Position numbers and translations under genes: made by a program. A stretch of 64,000 nucleotides of DNA from Marinomonas sp. THO17 (GTDB lineage Bacteria > Pseudomonadota > Gammaproteobacteria > Pseudomonadales > Marinomonadaceae), in NCBI RefSeq assembly GCF_040436405.1, contig NZ_AP031575.1:2841501-2905500 (forward strand). The letters are read 5' to 3'. Shown in pieces: positions 17,922 to 25,930 of this stretch. The notes under the pieces were generated by a model, which saw nothing but the letters and a program-made list of their open reading frames with translations, was not told the origin of the DNA and did not search any database. The number at the start of each line of letters is the position of its first letter. The stretch's first letter is position 1.

Positions 17922-18596
17922 ATGCGAATTTTAGTGATTGAAGATAACCCACATATCAGGAATTTTTTACAACTCGGCTTCGAAGAGCTCAACTACCAAG
18001 TAACCGTGTGCGCTGATGGTTATGAAGGTTACCAGTTAGCAAATAGTGAAGAGTATGATTTGCTCATTTTAGATTTAATGGTGCCAACTTGGAGTGGTGA
18101 GAAAGTATTGAGGTATTTAAGAGGAGAAGGTCATGACATTCCTATTATCATTCTCAGCGCAAAACATACAGTTGAAGAGAGAGTAAAAGGCTTAGAGTCT
18201 GGTGCTGATGACTATCTCATCAAACCTTTTGCGTTTGCCGAATTAGTCGCCCGTTGCCACATCTTATTGACCCGACAAAAAAAAGGACAAGTGACCAATC
18301 AGCTTGTTTATCATGGGCTTAGGCTAGATCTTTTGAGTCGTAAAGTATATCGAGATGAGAAGGAAATTGTTCTCAAGCAAAGAGAGTTTGCTTTGATGCA
18401 GTTATTTTTACAGCAACCAGAGCGAGTATTTTCAAAAACTATGATTTTAGAAAGCATATGGGGGTATCGATTTGACCCTCAAACCAATGTAGTGGATGTG
18501 CTGGTTTGTAGGCTCAGAGCTCAGTTAGATAAAGATTTTGACTCTTCTATGATTCATACCATTAGAGGCGTGGGTTATGTCCTTAAAAAAAACTAG
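17922..18596 (+). CDS. OmpR-family response regulator
   Basis: A 224-residue response regulator. The receiver has IEDNP at its N-terminus, phospho-acceptor D51 (LILDLMVPTWSG) and the lysine of YLIKPFAFAEL. The C-terminal winged helix (residues about 125-222) includes LKQREFALMQLFLQQPERVFSK and TNVVDVLVCRLRAQLDK, ending in the usual IRGVGYVL. The start at 17922 follows AGAGAGAA. Its last codons overlap the histidine kinase gene by 20 bases. It is divergent from the GlcG-like gene. Confidence 0.94.
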   Translation: MRILVIEDNPHIRNFLQLGFEELNYQVTVCADGYEGYQLANSEEYDLLILDLMVPTWSGEKVLRYLRGEGHDIPIIILSAKHTVEERVKGLESGADDYLIKPFAFAELVARCHILLTRQKKGQVTNQLVYHGLRLDLLSRKVYRDEKEIVLKQREFALMQLFLQQPERVFSKTMILESIWGYRFDPQTNVVDVLVCRLRAQLDKDFDSSMIHTIRGVGYVLKKN

Positions 18597-20160
18597 GGGT
18601 GAGGATGTAAACCAAGGTGGCATTGAAACAACGACTCGTCTCGCCCAAAGACAATTATTCTCACGTTTTGTACTCACTATGATATTTTGCTTTGTTGTTA
18701 TTCAGGGATTAGTGATGGCGCTATTAATCTATCAACAAAACGTCCAAGCTAATCAAATGATGACAAGTCTTAAAGCTGAGTATCAAAGATTTTTGATTTT
18801 TGAATCCAGCGATGAACTTGAACAGGTCCTGTTAAGTTATCCGGAAAAGCTGATCGACAATGGCTTAAGCGTCATTAAGCGGACTGGCCAAGCTAACCAA
18901 GACTTTATTGCAGGTTTGGCTGTTGATCAAACGCCTGTTTCTCTCGACGAGTTTCTTTTATCTGATTCCAGTTGGTTAGATTTTCTGCTTGCTCAACCTT
19001 ATTTGTCGATGAAATTAAGTCCCGAAAAAGCGTCATTTGAAGAAGGCAAGCAACAGCTAAATGATGCTGAATACTGGTTGGTTTTAAATGTGCCCGCTAA
19101 GCTTTCAGCCTTAATTGAAAAGTGGGTGTTTGTCGGCTTGATACTAGCGTTACTATCCATTTTTATTAGCTTTATTGTGTGGCGTTTAATTGGCGATACT
19201 TTACAACCTCTACATGCTTTAGCCAAAGGCTTGGATAATCATAAAGTAGGGCAAGGCATATCAGAACAAGAAGTAGAACAAGAAGTAGAGCAAGAAGCGC
19301 TTTTAGATAGGTCCGTTTTTTCTGATGAGGTTAAATTAGAAGCGAAACAACGTCACCATACTAACAAAGGATTGGAGGCGCTAAACCAAGGGGTTAACCA
19401 AGTTATGTATAGCTTAAAGGAGGCAAACTTAAGTATGTCTCATACTTTAGACGCGATCGCACATGACTTAAGGACGCCACTGTCTAGGATATTACTGAGC
19501 ACGGAAAAAGCCTTAGCTGCTCCTCTTTCCGATCTTTCAGATGAAACTGAGTATCACAAAGAGGAGATTTCACGGCTGGTTACTGCTTTATCTGATTGCG
19601 CTGAATCGGCATCACAAGCAACTGGGTTGCTAACGACTTTGATGAAAATTAACGATGAAGCCATAGGTCGGCATGAGATAGTAAAAGAAAACATCTCTTT
19701 AAAAGAGCTAAGCTTAAATGTTATCTCCTGGTATCAAGAAATAGCAGAAGAAAAGGGCATTGGACTAGGTGCTCATCAATCGCCTGATATTGTTTGTTTT
19801 ACAGATCCAAAACGCTTAACGCAAATACTGGTTAACCTGGTCGATAATAGTATTAAGTACAGTGAAAAAGGCGATGAGATTCAATTGTGCTGGGGTATGA
19901 CAGGCCATGATTGTTTTATTAGCGTGAAAGACACAGGTATCGGCATTGAAGCTGATAAACAAGCAGCGATATTTGAGCGCTTGTATCGAGTAGACCACAG
20001 CCGTTCACAGGCGGGTTATGGTCTTGGGCTGGCCATGGTTAAGGTTATGCTGGATAGCTTAAATGCCAGTATTAGCGTTTCATCAGAGTTGGGGAAAGGG
20101 AGTGAGTTTTGCGTTTTGCTTACTCAGCCAGCCAGCCAGCCAGCCTCACTCACTAGCTAG
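18577..20160 (+). CDS. Two-component sensor histidine kinase
   Basis: A 527-residue membrane kinase. TM1 is at about residues 30-52 and TM2 at 183-203, bounding a periplasmic sensor of about 130 residues. A linker with the repeat EQEVEQEVEQEA (12-base DNA repeats) leads to HisKA with H296 (DAIAHDLRTPLSR). ATPase motifs are NLVDNSIKYSE, KDTGIGIEAD and GYGLGLAMVK. It pairs with the overlapping OmpR-type regulator upstream. The last residues, QPASQPASLTS, are encoded by runs of tetranucleotide repeats, so the C-terminus may vary between strains. Confidence 0.92.
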   Translation: MSLKKTRGEDVNQGGIETTTRLAQRQLFSRFVLTMIFCFVVIQGLVMALLIYQQNVQANQMMTSLKAEYQRFLIFESSDELEQVLLSYPEKLIDNGLSVIKRTGQANQDFIAGLAVDQTPVSLDEFLLSDSSWLDFLLAQPYLSMKLSPEKASFEEGKQQLNDAEYWLVLNVPAKLSALIEKWVFVGLILALLSIFISFIVWRLIGDTLQPLHALAKGLDNHKVGQGISEQEVEQEVEQEALLDRSVFSDEVKLEAKQRHHTNKGLEALNQGVNQVMYSLKEANLSMSHTLDAIAHDLRTPLSRILLSTEKALAAPLSDLSDETEYHKEEISRLVTALSDCAESASQATGLLTTLMKINDEAIGRHEIVKENISLKELSLNVISWYQEIAEEKGIGLGAHQSPDIVCFTDPKRLTQILVNLVDNSIKYSEKGDEIQLCWGMTGHDCFISVKDTGIGIEADKQAAIFERLYRVDHSRSQAGYGLGLAMVKVMLDSLNASISVSSELGKGSEFCVLLTQPASQPASLTS

Positions 20161-20166
20161 CTAGCT
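20125..20166 (+). repeat. Tetranucleotide repeat runs over the kinase stop codon
   Basis: Five CAGC units at 20125-20144 are followed by two CTCA-type units and three overlapping CTAG units (ending near 20166). The kinase stop codon TAG lies within the CTAG run. Slippage of one unit would shift the frame and change only the last residues, with further stops in the CTAG run close by, so large phase-variable effects on the kinase core are unlikely. Confidence 0.8.
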
Positions 20167-20195
20167 TATAGAAAGACAAAGATAAAACGAGAGCT

Positions 20196-20236
20196 AAAAA
20201 AAACCGCCAAAACGTAGAAAGTTTGCGCGGTTTTTA
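20196..20236. terminator. Bidirectional terminator
   Basis: AAAAACCGC at 20199-20207 pairs with GCGGTTTTT at 20227-20235, with A-rich sequence on one side and T-rich on the other. It lies between the convergent kinase and GST genes and can end transcripts from both. Confidence 0.75.
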
Positions 20237-20251
20237 GACCATTGCAATGGT

Positions 20252-20863
20252 TTATCTTTGAGAAATAGGAATAAACCATTCTTGCTTCTGAATGCTTTCT
20301 ATCCAGCGCTGGATGTTTGGGTAATGGGATAGTTGATAAGCGCCGCCTTCTTCTGCGACATGGGTATAGGCAAACAGACAAATATCCGCCAGTGTTAGTT
20401 GGTCACCCGCTAAAAAAGTGTGTTTTGCAAGCTGTTCATCCATGAGTTTGAGTGCGGCGTTACCTTGTGCAATGCGTTCTGGCAACATACTTTCTTTCAA
20501 CTTTGTCATGGCGTTATGGGTCAACCAAAAACGTACGGCTGCAATATTGGGCTCATGGCTGTATTGCTCCCAAAATAGCCATTTATACACTTCTGCTTTC
20601 TGTAAGGGGTCTGATGGCAAAAGGTCGCTATGATATGTTTCCGCTAAATATAAGATGATGGCATTACTTTCACTTAAGCTGTGACCACTATCCAATTGCA
20701 AAAAGGGAATTTTACCGTTTGGGTTGAGTGCTAGAAATGCCTCGGTACGAGTTTCACCTTTAGTAATGTCGTATTCTTTTAATTCGTAACTGAGTCCCAG
20801 ATGAGCGCAGGTAAGGCGAATCTTATAACCGTTCCCAGATGGTAAAAAATCGTGCAATATCAT
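20252..20863 (-). CDS. Glutathione S-transferase family protein
   Basis: A 203-residue GST. The N-terminal thioredoxin-like domain begins MILHDFLPSGNGYKIRL and contains NPNGKIPFLQLD and the glutathione-contact motif LSESNAIILYLAE near residues 64-76. The C-terminal helical domain has the conserved GDQLTLADICLFAYTH near 150-165. The ATG at 20863 follows GGAG seven bases upstream; an extension from 20902 adds unrelated residues. It is divergent from a LysR gene, a common pairing suggesting local control. Substrate unknown. Confidence 0.9.
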   Translation of the reverse strand: MILHDFLPSGNGYKIRLTCAHLGLSYELKEYDITKGETRTEAFLALNPNGKIPFLQLDSGHSLSESNAIILYLAETYHSDLLPSDPLQKAEVYKWLFWEQYSHEPNIAAVRFWLTHNAMTKLKESMLPERIAQGNAALKLMDEQLAKHTFLAGDQLTLADICLFAYTHVAEEGGAYQLSHYPNIQRWIESIQKQEWFIPISQR

Positions 20864-21005
20864 ACTAATACTCCATAAAGTGAAACTGTAAGCTGGCTTC
20901 ATGATGGCGTGAGCCGAGATGAATGAAAAGCGAATTTTATTGATGCTACAGTTAAGTCATTTTGATGTGTTGTTGGTGACAATAAGGCGTAAATAGAGGT
21001 AAATA

Positions 21006-21848
21006 GTGGATACGGAATTACTCAAAACCTTAGTGGCGATTGTCGATCATGGCAGTTTTCAGCGTGCAGCCATGCAGACTTTTCGAACGCCTTCTGCCAT
21101 CAGTATGCAAATGAAGCGTTTGGAAGAGCAAGCGGGTACGCCTTTGTTTATCAAACAAGGTCGTGAGCAAGTACTGACAGAAGATGGACAGCGTTTAGTG
21201 CATTACGCAAGGCGCATTTTGCAGCTTCAGGAGCAGGCCTTACTGTCACTCAAAGGCCCACAACAAGGTGTATTGATTAACCTTGGTTGTCCAAATGATT
21301 ATGTGGCGAATTTATTGCCTTTGATCATGGCGACCATGGAAGAGATGGTACCAAAACTCAGATTTCGTATTCGCACTGGTACTTCCATTGAGTTGCGAGA
21401 CATGATGGACAAGGGAGAAGTGGATCTGGCTTTGGTGACGCGCACCCCAGGCAGTGATGAAGGGTTATCCTTGTATCAAGATACGGGGGTATGGGTGGCC
21501 AAAAAAGGCTTTGATTGGCAAAAACATCTGTCGCCATTGAGTTTGGCCTTGTACGAGCCAGGGTGTAAATTTCACTCCAGTGCCATCGATGGTTTGCAAA
21601 AGAAAGGTGTTGATTATCACCTGTATTGTGTCACTTCTAATCTGGCGTTAATCGAAAGTTTATTGGTCGCTGAAAAAGCCATTTCCGCCATTGCGAGTGT
21701 CAGTGTTAGCGATCAGCTAGAAATCATTGATAGCGATGTATTACCGCATTTACCTGCCATTGAAATCGCTTTCAGTCGCTCGGCAGCGGCACCAGAGTGG
21801 CTCACCATCAAATGGATTGAAGAAGTCATCGTCAAGATACAATCTTAA
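21006..21848 (+). CDS. LysR-family transcriptional regulator
   Basis: A 280-residue LysR regulator: N-terminal winged HTH MDTELLKTLVAIVDHGSFQRAA with SAISMQMKRLEEQAGTPLF, then a periplasmic-binding-like effector domain. Translation probably starts at GTG 21006, preceded by AGAGGT. It is divergent from the GST gene (142 bases between starts) and followed after 21 bases by a DJ-1-like gene, so either or both may be targets. Confidence 0.9.
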   Translation: MDTELLKTLVAIVDHGSFQRAAMQTFRTPSAISMQMKRLEEQAGTPLFIKQGREQVLTEDGQRLVHYARRILQLQEQALLSLKGPQQGVLINLGCPNDYVANLLPLIMATMEEMVPKLRFRIRTGTSIELRDMMDKGEVDLALVTRTPGSDEGLSLYQDTGVWVAKKGFDWQKHLSPLSLALYEPGCKFHSSAIDGLQKKGVDYHLYCVTSNLALIESLLVAEKAISAIASVSVSDQLEIIDSDVLPHLPAIEIAFSRSAAAPEWLTIKWIEEVIVKIQS

Positions 21849-21869
21849 TATTGAGGCAAAAGGGTTACT

Positions 21870-22463
21870 GTGAAGAGCATTAAAGTAGGCATTTATCTGT
21901 ATGAATGGGCTGAGGTGTTGGACTTTTCTGGCCCATTCGAGGTGTTCACCACCGCATCCAGAGTCAGTAAAGAGACGCCTTTTGAGGTGTATCTTATTAG
22001 TGAAGATGGGCAAAGGGTTTCTGCCCGAGCAGGTTACAAGGTGCTAGCGGATTATAGTATTGAAAATCATCCTGAGCTGGATGTACTGATCGTCGTGGGA
22101 GGGGATCATACTCAGGAAATGCATAAAACCCCTGTGCTGGAATGGATAGCACAGCAAGCATCGCAAGTGACTTGGCTAGCTTCTGTGTGTACGGGGGCGT
22201 TTCTATTGGCCAATGCGGGGGCGTTACGGGATAACAAGGTTACCACCCATTGGGATGATATTGCGGACTTACGCAAATTGCATCCACAGCTTGAGGTAAT
22301 AGAAGGTGTGCGTTGGGTGCAGCAGGGCAAACAGCTAACCTCAGCGGGCATTTCCGCTGGTATCGACATGAGTTTGCAGATGGTTAGCTTGTTACACAGT
22401 GAAGCATTGGCCGAAAAAACCGCTCGAGTGATGGACTTTGACTGGACAAAAAATGCTCGCTAA
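21870..22463 (+). CDS. DJ-1/PfpI family protein
   Basis: A 197-residue protein of the DJ-1/PfpI class I glutamine-amidotransferase-like fold. The nucleophile-elbow cysteine is C107 in WLASVCTGAFLLANAGAL, and the conserved early segment is LDFSGPFEVFTTA with VLIVVGG before the elbow. The closest class resembles isonitrile hydratase and the N-terminal part of GlxA-type AraC regulators, but no HTH is present. It starts with GTG at 21870. Possible roles are detoxification or small-molecule hydrolysis. Confidence 0.85.
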   Translation: MKSIKVGIYLYEWAEVLDFSGPFEVFTTASRVSKETPFEVYLISEDGQRVSARAGYKVLADYSIENHPELDVLIVVGGDHTQEMHKTPVLEWIAQQASQVTWLASVCTGAFLLANAGALRDNKVTTHWDDIADLRKLHPQLEVIEGVRWVQQGKQLTSAGISAGIDMSLQMVSLLHSEALAEKTARVMDFDWTKNAR

Positions 22464-22467
22464 TGAA

Positions 22468-22749
22468 TTACTCACTGTGTGAAACACTATAAAAACGTTC
22501 CACATTACGGGCAACGTCTCCCCAGTGAGATTCTTTGACGCGGGCCTGATGAAGGTCAAAAGCGGCCTGATCAATAAATTCTTCATAGACCTCGTAACGC
22601 AACGGATTATGTTGATTAGGGGTGACCTTAAACGTCAGGCAGCCAGCTTCTTCTCTTGTTAGCTTAATGTGTTCTTCTAAGGCTTGTTGTACATCTGCTA
22701 AATCTTGTTGTGGCACTAAGATGTGCCCTGATAATGTAATTTTTGTCAT
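22468..22749 (-). CDS. Antibiotic biosynthesis monooxygenase (ABM) domain protein
   Basis: A 93-residue single-domain protein of the ABM/YgiN class: ITLSGHILVPQQDLADVQQAL, then EEAGCLTFKVTPNQHNPLRYEVYEEF and a C-terminal helix. Such proteins are cofactor-free quinol monooxygenase-like dimers. The gene converges on the DJ-1-like gene with a four-base gap and diverges from ohrR. AGGT precedes the ATG. Function beyond family membership is not evident. Confidence 0.82.
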   Translation of the reverse strand: MTKITLSGHILVPQQDLADVQQALEEHIKLTREEAGCLTFKVTPNQHNPLRYEVYEEFIDQAAFDLHQARVKESHWGDVARNVERFYSVSHSE

Positions 22750-22854
22750 TTTGATACCTATTTATTCTTACTCTTCATTCTAATGCGTCGACATGAAAGT
22801 TTCGTTAAACTTACTATTCTTATTGCAATAACTGACGATAAAATTTGAGTATCA

Positions 22855-23289
22855 ATGAAATCAGATAACCCATTATTACTGGATAATCAGCTGTGTTTCG
22901 CCTTGTATTCTACGTCTCTGGCGATGACTCAGTTCTATAAAGAGCCCTTGGCTAAGATAGGATTAACCTATCCACAATACACCATAATGCTGATTTTGTG
23001 GGAACAAGATGGTGTTAGCTTGAAACACATTGGGCAAGCATTAGGACAGAAATCTGGTGCGCTGACTCCCGTGATTAAGCGTATGGAAGCCGATGGCTTG
23101 GTAAAGCGTTTACGTGGTGTTGAGGACGATCGCAGCCTGAGTATCGCCCTTACAGAAAAAGGTATTGCCTTACGTGAACAAGGTTTGGAAGTGAATCGAT
23201 GTGTCGCAGAAGCTTGCGGCATTGAAATGCGTGAAGTGATTGCCTTGCGAGAGCAGTTAAATCGATTAAAAGCACAATTAATAAAATAA
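22855..23289 (+). CDS. ohrR: OhrR, MarR-family organic peroxide sensor
   Basis: A 144-residue MarR regulator of the OhrR type. The peroxide-sensing cysteine is C14 in NQLCFALYSTS, and the winged HTH contains GVSLKHIGQALGQKSGALTPVIKRMEADGLVKR. Position next to ohr and the presence of two identical palindromes in the intergenic region support the call. Oxidation by organic hydroperoxides should release it from DNA and induce ohr. Confidence 0.92.
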   Translation: MKSDNPLLLDNQLCFALYSTSLAMTQFYKEPLAKIGLTYPQYTIMLILWEQDGVSLKHIGQALGQKSGALTPVIKRMEADGLVKRLRGVEDDRSLSIALTEKGIALREQGLEVNRCVAEACGIEMREVIALREQLNRLKAQLIK

Positions 23290-23306
23290 AGGTTGTGTGA
23301 TTATGA

Positions 23307-23318
23307 TTATCGCGATAA
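23307..23318. promoter_or_regulatory. Candidate OhrR operator 1
   Basis: A perfect 12-base palindrome TTATCGCGATAA lies 18 bases after ohrR. An identical copy occurs at 23366-23377, before ohr. The duplication in the ohrR-ohr spacer makes these likely operator sites. Confidence 0.6.
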
Positions 23319-23330
23319 CATAAATCCATT

Positions 23331-23355
23331 AGCTCAACTTTTGAGCTTTTATTTT
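23331..23355 (+). terminator. Terminator after ohrR
   Basis: AGCTCAA (23331-23337) and TTGAGCT (23341-23347) form a 7-base stem with a 3-base loop followed by TTTATTTT. It separates ohrR from ohr and lies between the two palindromes. Confidence 0.6.
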
Positions 23356-23365
23356 ACACTTATTA

Positions 23366-23377
23366 TTATCGCGATAA
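23366..23377. promoter_or_regulatory. Candidate OhrR operator 2 (ohr promoter)
   Basis: The second TTATCGCGATAA palindrome, 56 bases upstream of the ohr start and 59 bases from the first. Its placement fits repression of the ohr promoter. Confidence 0.65.
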
Positions 23378-23432
23378 CTATTTTTGAGATAACCATTTCT
23401 AGATAGTTTTTTCTTAATTAAGGAGTCATGTT

Positions 23433-23855
23433 ATGCAAGCAGTATATAAAGCAACAGCTGTTACTACCGGTGGTCGTGATGGCCGTTCGGTCTCTTCTGA
23501 TAACCGTCTTGATGTCGCCTTGAGCACACCAAAAGAATTGGGTGGTGCTGGTGGTGAGGGTACTAATCCAGAGCAATTGTTTGCGGCGGGTTACTCAGCT
23601 TGTTTTATTGGGGCATTAAAGTTAGTTGCCGGTCAGCAAAAAGTGGCATTGCCAGCAGATTTAACGGTGACAGCCACCATTGGTATTGGTCCAAATACCA
23701 AAGGCGAAGGTTTTAGCATCAGTGCTGATATGGAAGTTAATCTTCCCGGCATCGCAAAAGACCTTGCTGAGCAATTAGTGGAATCGGCTCATAAAGTATG
23801 TCCTTACTCTAACGCGACACGTGGCAACATTGATGTGAATTTTGACATCAAATAA
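23433..23855 (+). CDS. ohr: Ohr, organic hydroperoxide resistance peroxidase
   Basis: A 140-residue Ohr/OsmC-fold thiol peroxidase. The catalytic cysteine pair is C57 ([10 protein letters not shown]) and C123 ([11 protein letters not shown]); the N-terminal [11 protein letters not shown] and [16 protein letters not shown] are family signatures. It reduces organic hydroperoxides to alcohols in the cytoplasm. AAGGAG precedes the ATG. It is regulated by the adjacent OhrR. Confidence 0.97.
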   Translation: MQAVYKATAVTTGGRDGRSVSSDNRLDVALSTPKELGGAGGEGTNPEQLFAAGYSACFIGALKLVAGQQKVALPADLTVTATIGIGPNTKGEGFSISADMEVNLPGIAKDLAEQLVESAHKVCPYSNATRGNIDVNFDIK

Positions 23856-23882
23856 GACTTCGATGTCTTTAACATCCCTCTT

Positions 23883-23918
23883 AAAATCCCCTAAGAACTC
23901 ACCTTCTTAGGGGATTTT
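23883..23918. terminator. Bidirectional terminator
   Basis: A perfect 15-base stem, AAAATCCCCTAAGAA (23883-23897) with TTCTTAGGGGATTTT (23904-23918), around a 6-base loop. A-run and T-run flanks let it serve both ohr and the convergent XRE-like gene. Confidence 0.9.
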
Positions 23919-23923
23919 AGCGA

Positions 23924-24697
23924 TCATTTTTGATTTAAAATGGCTTTTAAATCGTCACTGGAGGTCGGAACTAAAGACACTTTGAGCTGAAACGGTTTAA
24001 ACATCTTATTGATGATTTCCGCTGTATAGTTGCCTTTATCGTTTTCCACTTCTGATAGGGTCTTACGTGAGACACCGGTTAATTCAGTGTAGGCTTCTTG
24101 TCTTAAACCTAAGACTTTAACGCGCAATTCTCTTAAGGCTTTACCTTGGCTGATATCACCTGTGAGTAAACGCCTTACTATATCTTGTGTGGCAATGCTT
24201 TGTTCTTGCTCTGTTAAGGCGGCTAAATTTTTGGAAGCCCGTTGGCGATTGGCATTGTCCACCAAGGCTTGAATATCCTCGACCGTTGGCTTGCGACGAG
24301 AACGGCGGACGGTTCGACGAGGTGAGCTTGTTTCATTAGTAGAGGTGGTCTCATTCGCAGAGGTAGCCAAGTTTTTATCCACTTGAATGGGTTCCGCGGT
24401 ATGATCGACCACCTCGATAGCAGGTGCATCCTTGTCGTTTATTACTGGTGTGTTTGTGGTGGTCAGGAGCGGTTTGTCTTGTGGTGTAGCTTGGCTTGGC
24501 TTGGCTTTTTTGTTTTTTTTATGGGATGCCGTGGTATTTTTTACCGCTGACTTTTTTTCTTTATCCGCCTTTTTAGCCTTTTCTTCTTTTTTGGCTTTCA
24601 GCTTGGCTTGTTTCTTTTTCTTCACTTCTGCCTTTTTGCTTTTGACTTTTGGCTTTTTCATCGGCTGAGGGCTATCGAGTTGATCTTTCATTTTCAT
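23924..24697 (-). CDS. XRE-family HTH protein with long lysine-rich N-terminus
   Basis: A 257-residue protein in three parts. Residues 1 to about 70 are extremely basic, with about 28 lysines in KKK, AKK and EKK patterns like a histone H1 tail. Residues 70-135 are a low-complexity Thr/Asn/Glu linker ending in an RRTVRRSRRKP patch. The C-terminal part has a helical segment and an XRE/HipB-like HTH (LRQEAYTELTGVSRKTLSEVENDKG, split here as LRQEAYTELTG then VSRKTLSEVEND). The HTH alone would be an ordinary regulator; the tail suggests non-specific DNA binding or compaction. Not assigned to a named family. Confidence 0.8.
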   Translation of the reverse strand: MKMKDQLDSPQPMKKPKVKSKKAEVKKKKQAKLKAKKEEKAKKADKEKKSAVKNTTASHKKNKKAKPSQATPQDKPLLTTTNTPVINDKDAPAIEVVDHTAEPIQVDKNLATSANETTSTNETSSPRRTVRRSRRKPTVEDIQALVDNANRQRASKNLAALTEQEQSIATQDIVRRLLTGDISQGKALRELRVKVLGLRQEAYTELTGVSRKTLSEVENDKGNYTAEIINKMFKPFQLKVSLVPTSSDDLKAILNQK

Positions 24698-24804
24698 ACT
24701 TGCTGCACTCCATTCAGATGGTTTAATTACCTAAGGCTAAAAGAATAAGATGACAAATAAGTAACAAAACAAAGTATATATCATGAAAAAAATCTTGCTC
24801 ATTA

Positions 24805-24828
24805 CGTCCTTGATCCTGATTTAGGACG
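24805..24828. promoter_or_regulatory. Candidate AraC-type operator upstream of hydrolase gene
   Basis: A 24-base site with CGTCCT at its left, ATCCTGAT in the middle and AGGACG at its right. All but four positions recur at 27070-27093, upstream of the membrane AraC gene and of the DUF805 gene. It lies about 75 bases before the hydrolase start and probably binds that AraC regulator. Confidence 0.6.
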
Positions 24829-24900
24829 TCAGATAGGATTTTTCACATCATATTCCTCCTATTCATGAAGAGTTTGGTGATGTTTTTAAGAGGGCATGTG

Positions 24901-25914
24901 ATGAAAACGATAACCTGTGTAATTGCAATTTTAATCTCGAGTCTGGCTTTTGCTAAGGGCTCAATAGCCGTTGGATTTGATCAGATCATTTTGTATGCAG
25001 ACAGTGATAGACCATTAAAAACCAGCCTTTGGTATCCAACCACTGAGTCCTTTCCAAAGGACTTGATTGCGGATAATAGAGCGTTTGCTGGTACTAGGGT
25101 GGTGCGTATTGGTCAACCAGCGAATGGCTCTTATCCTTTGGTGGTCATGTCACATGGTTATCGGGGCAATTGGCGCAATCAGAACTGGTTGGCTATGAAG
25201 TTGGTGCAAGCGGGTTATATCGTTGCGGCAGTAGACCATCCGGGCACGACATCCTTTAATCATGATCCCAACTTGGCTAAGCAATGGTGGGCAAGACCCG
25301 GTGATATCTCGCGCTTGTTGGATTGGTTATTAGAGCGTTCGGATTTAAGGCGTCATCTTGATCCTCAACGTATTTCAGCTATTGGGCATTCATTAGGCGG
25401 TTGGACCGTGATGGCATTAGCGGGGGCTAAAGTTGATATTGAGCAACTTGCTGAGGCTTGTCGGCCAACTCCAAATTCTCGTGTTTGTGGTTTGCGTGGC
25501 GAGTTTGGCATGTTGGAAGCTTCAGAGTCGGCTCATAATAACTTGAAAGACTCGCGCATAAAAAAACTTGTGTCGCTGGATTTGGGCTTAGCAAAAAGCT
25601 TTTCTTTACAAAGTTTGTCCGAGCTAACAAGACCAACGCTTATTTTGGCCGCGGGTATCGACATAGGGGATTTGCCCCAGCAGCAAGAATCGGGTTTTTT
25701 GGCCCAGTACTTACCACAACAAACGACCCAATATAAGGTGTATTCAAACGCCTCGCATTTTAGTTTTATGCAGTTGTGTAAACCCGGTGCGATTGAGTTA
25801 CTGGAAGAGGAAGTGCCCGGTGACGGTATTATTTGTTTAAATGAGCCGAATACCTCGCGTGAGGCGTTACACGATACTATTTTCCAAGACATATTGGCCT
25901 TCCTGTCTTCTTGA
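24901..25914 (+). CDS. Exported alpha/beta hydrolase (dienelactone hydrolase/PAF-AH-like)
   Basis: A 337-residue secreted or periplasmic hydrolase. The signal peptide is MKTITCVIAILISSLAFAKG. The alpha/beta hydrolase core shows PLVVMSHGYRGNWRNQ (oxyanion region), the nucleophile elbow AIGHSLGGWTVM, and a late SNASHFSFMQLC carrying the probable catalytic His. The overall pattern (LYADSDRPLKTSLWYPT near the N-terminus) matches predicted dienelactone hydrolases related to PAF acetylhydrolases. The ATG at 24901 follows AGAGGG; a longer reading from 24865 would hide the signal peptide. Converges with the AraC gene and shares its operator motif. Confidence 0.82.
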   Translation: MKTITCVIAILISSLAFAKGSIAVGFDQIILYADSDRPLKTSLWYPTTESFPKDLIADNRAFAGTRVVRIGQPANGSYPLVVMSHGYRGNWRNQNWLAMKLVQAGYIVAAVDHPGTTSFNHDPNLAKQWWARPGDISRLLDWLLERSDLRRHLDPQRISAIGHSLGGWTVMALAGAKVDIEQLAEACRPTPNSRVCGLRGEFGMLEASESAHNNLKDSRIKKLVSLDLGLAKSFSLQSLSELTRPTLILAAGIDIGDLPQQQESGFLAQYLPQQTTQYKVYSNASHFSFMQLCKPGAIELLEEEVPGDGIICLNEPNTSREALHDTIFQDILAFLSS

Positions 25915-25930
25915 TCATCCTTTTACCTGA

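Noticed and set aside
22112-22369. Open frame opposite the DJ-1-like gene.
   Set aside because: Shadow of a well-supported gene with a conserved catalytic cysteine on the other strand.
24432-24668. Hydrophobic Phe/Ala-rich frame opposite the lysine-rich tail, looking like a membrane protein.
   Set aside because: It is only the reverse complement of Lys and Ala codons; no start signal or family.
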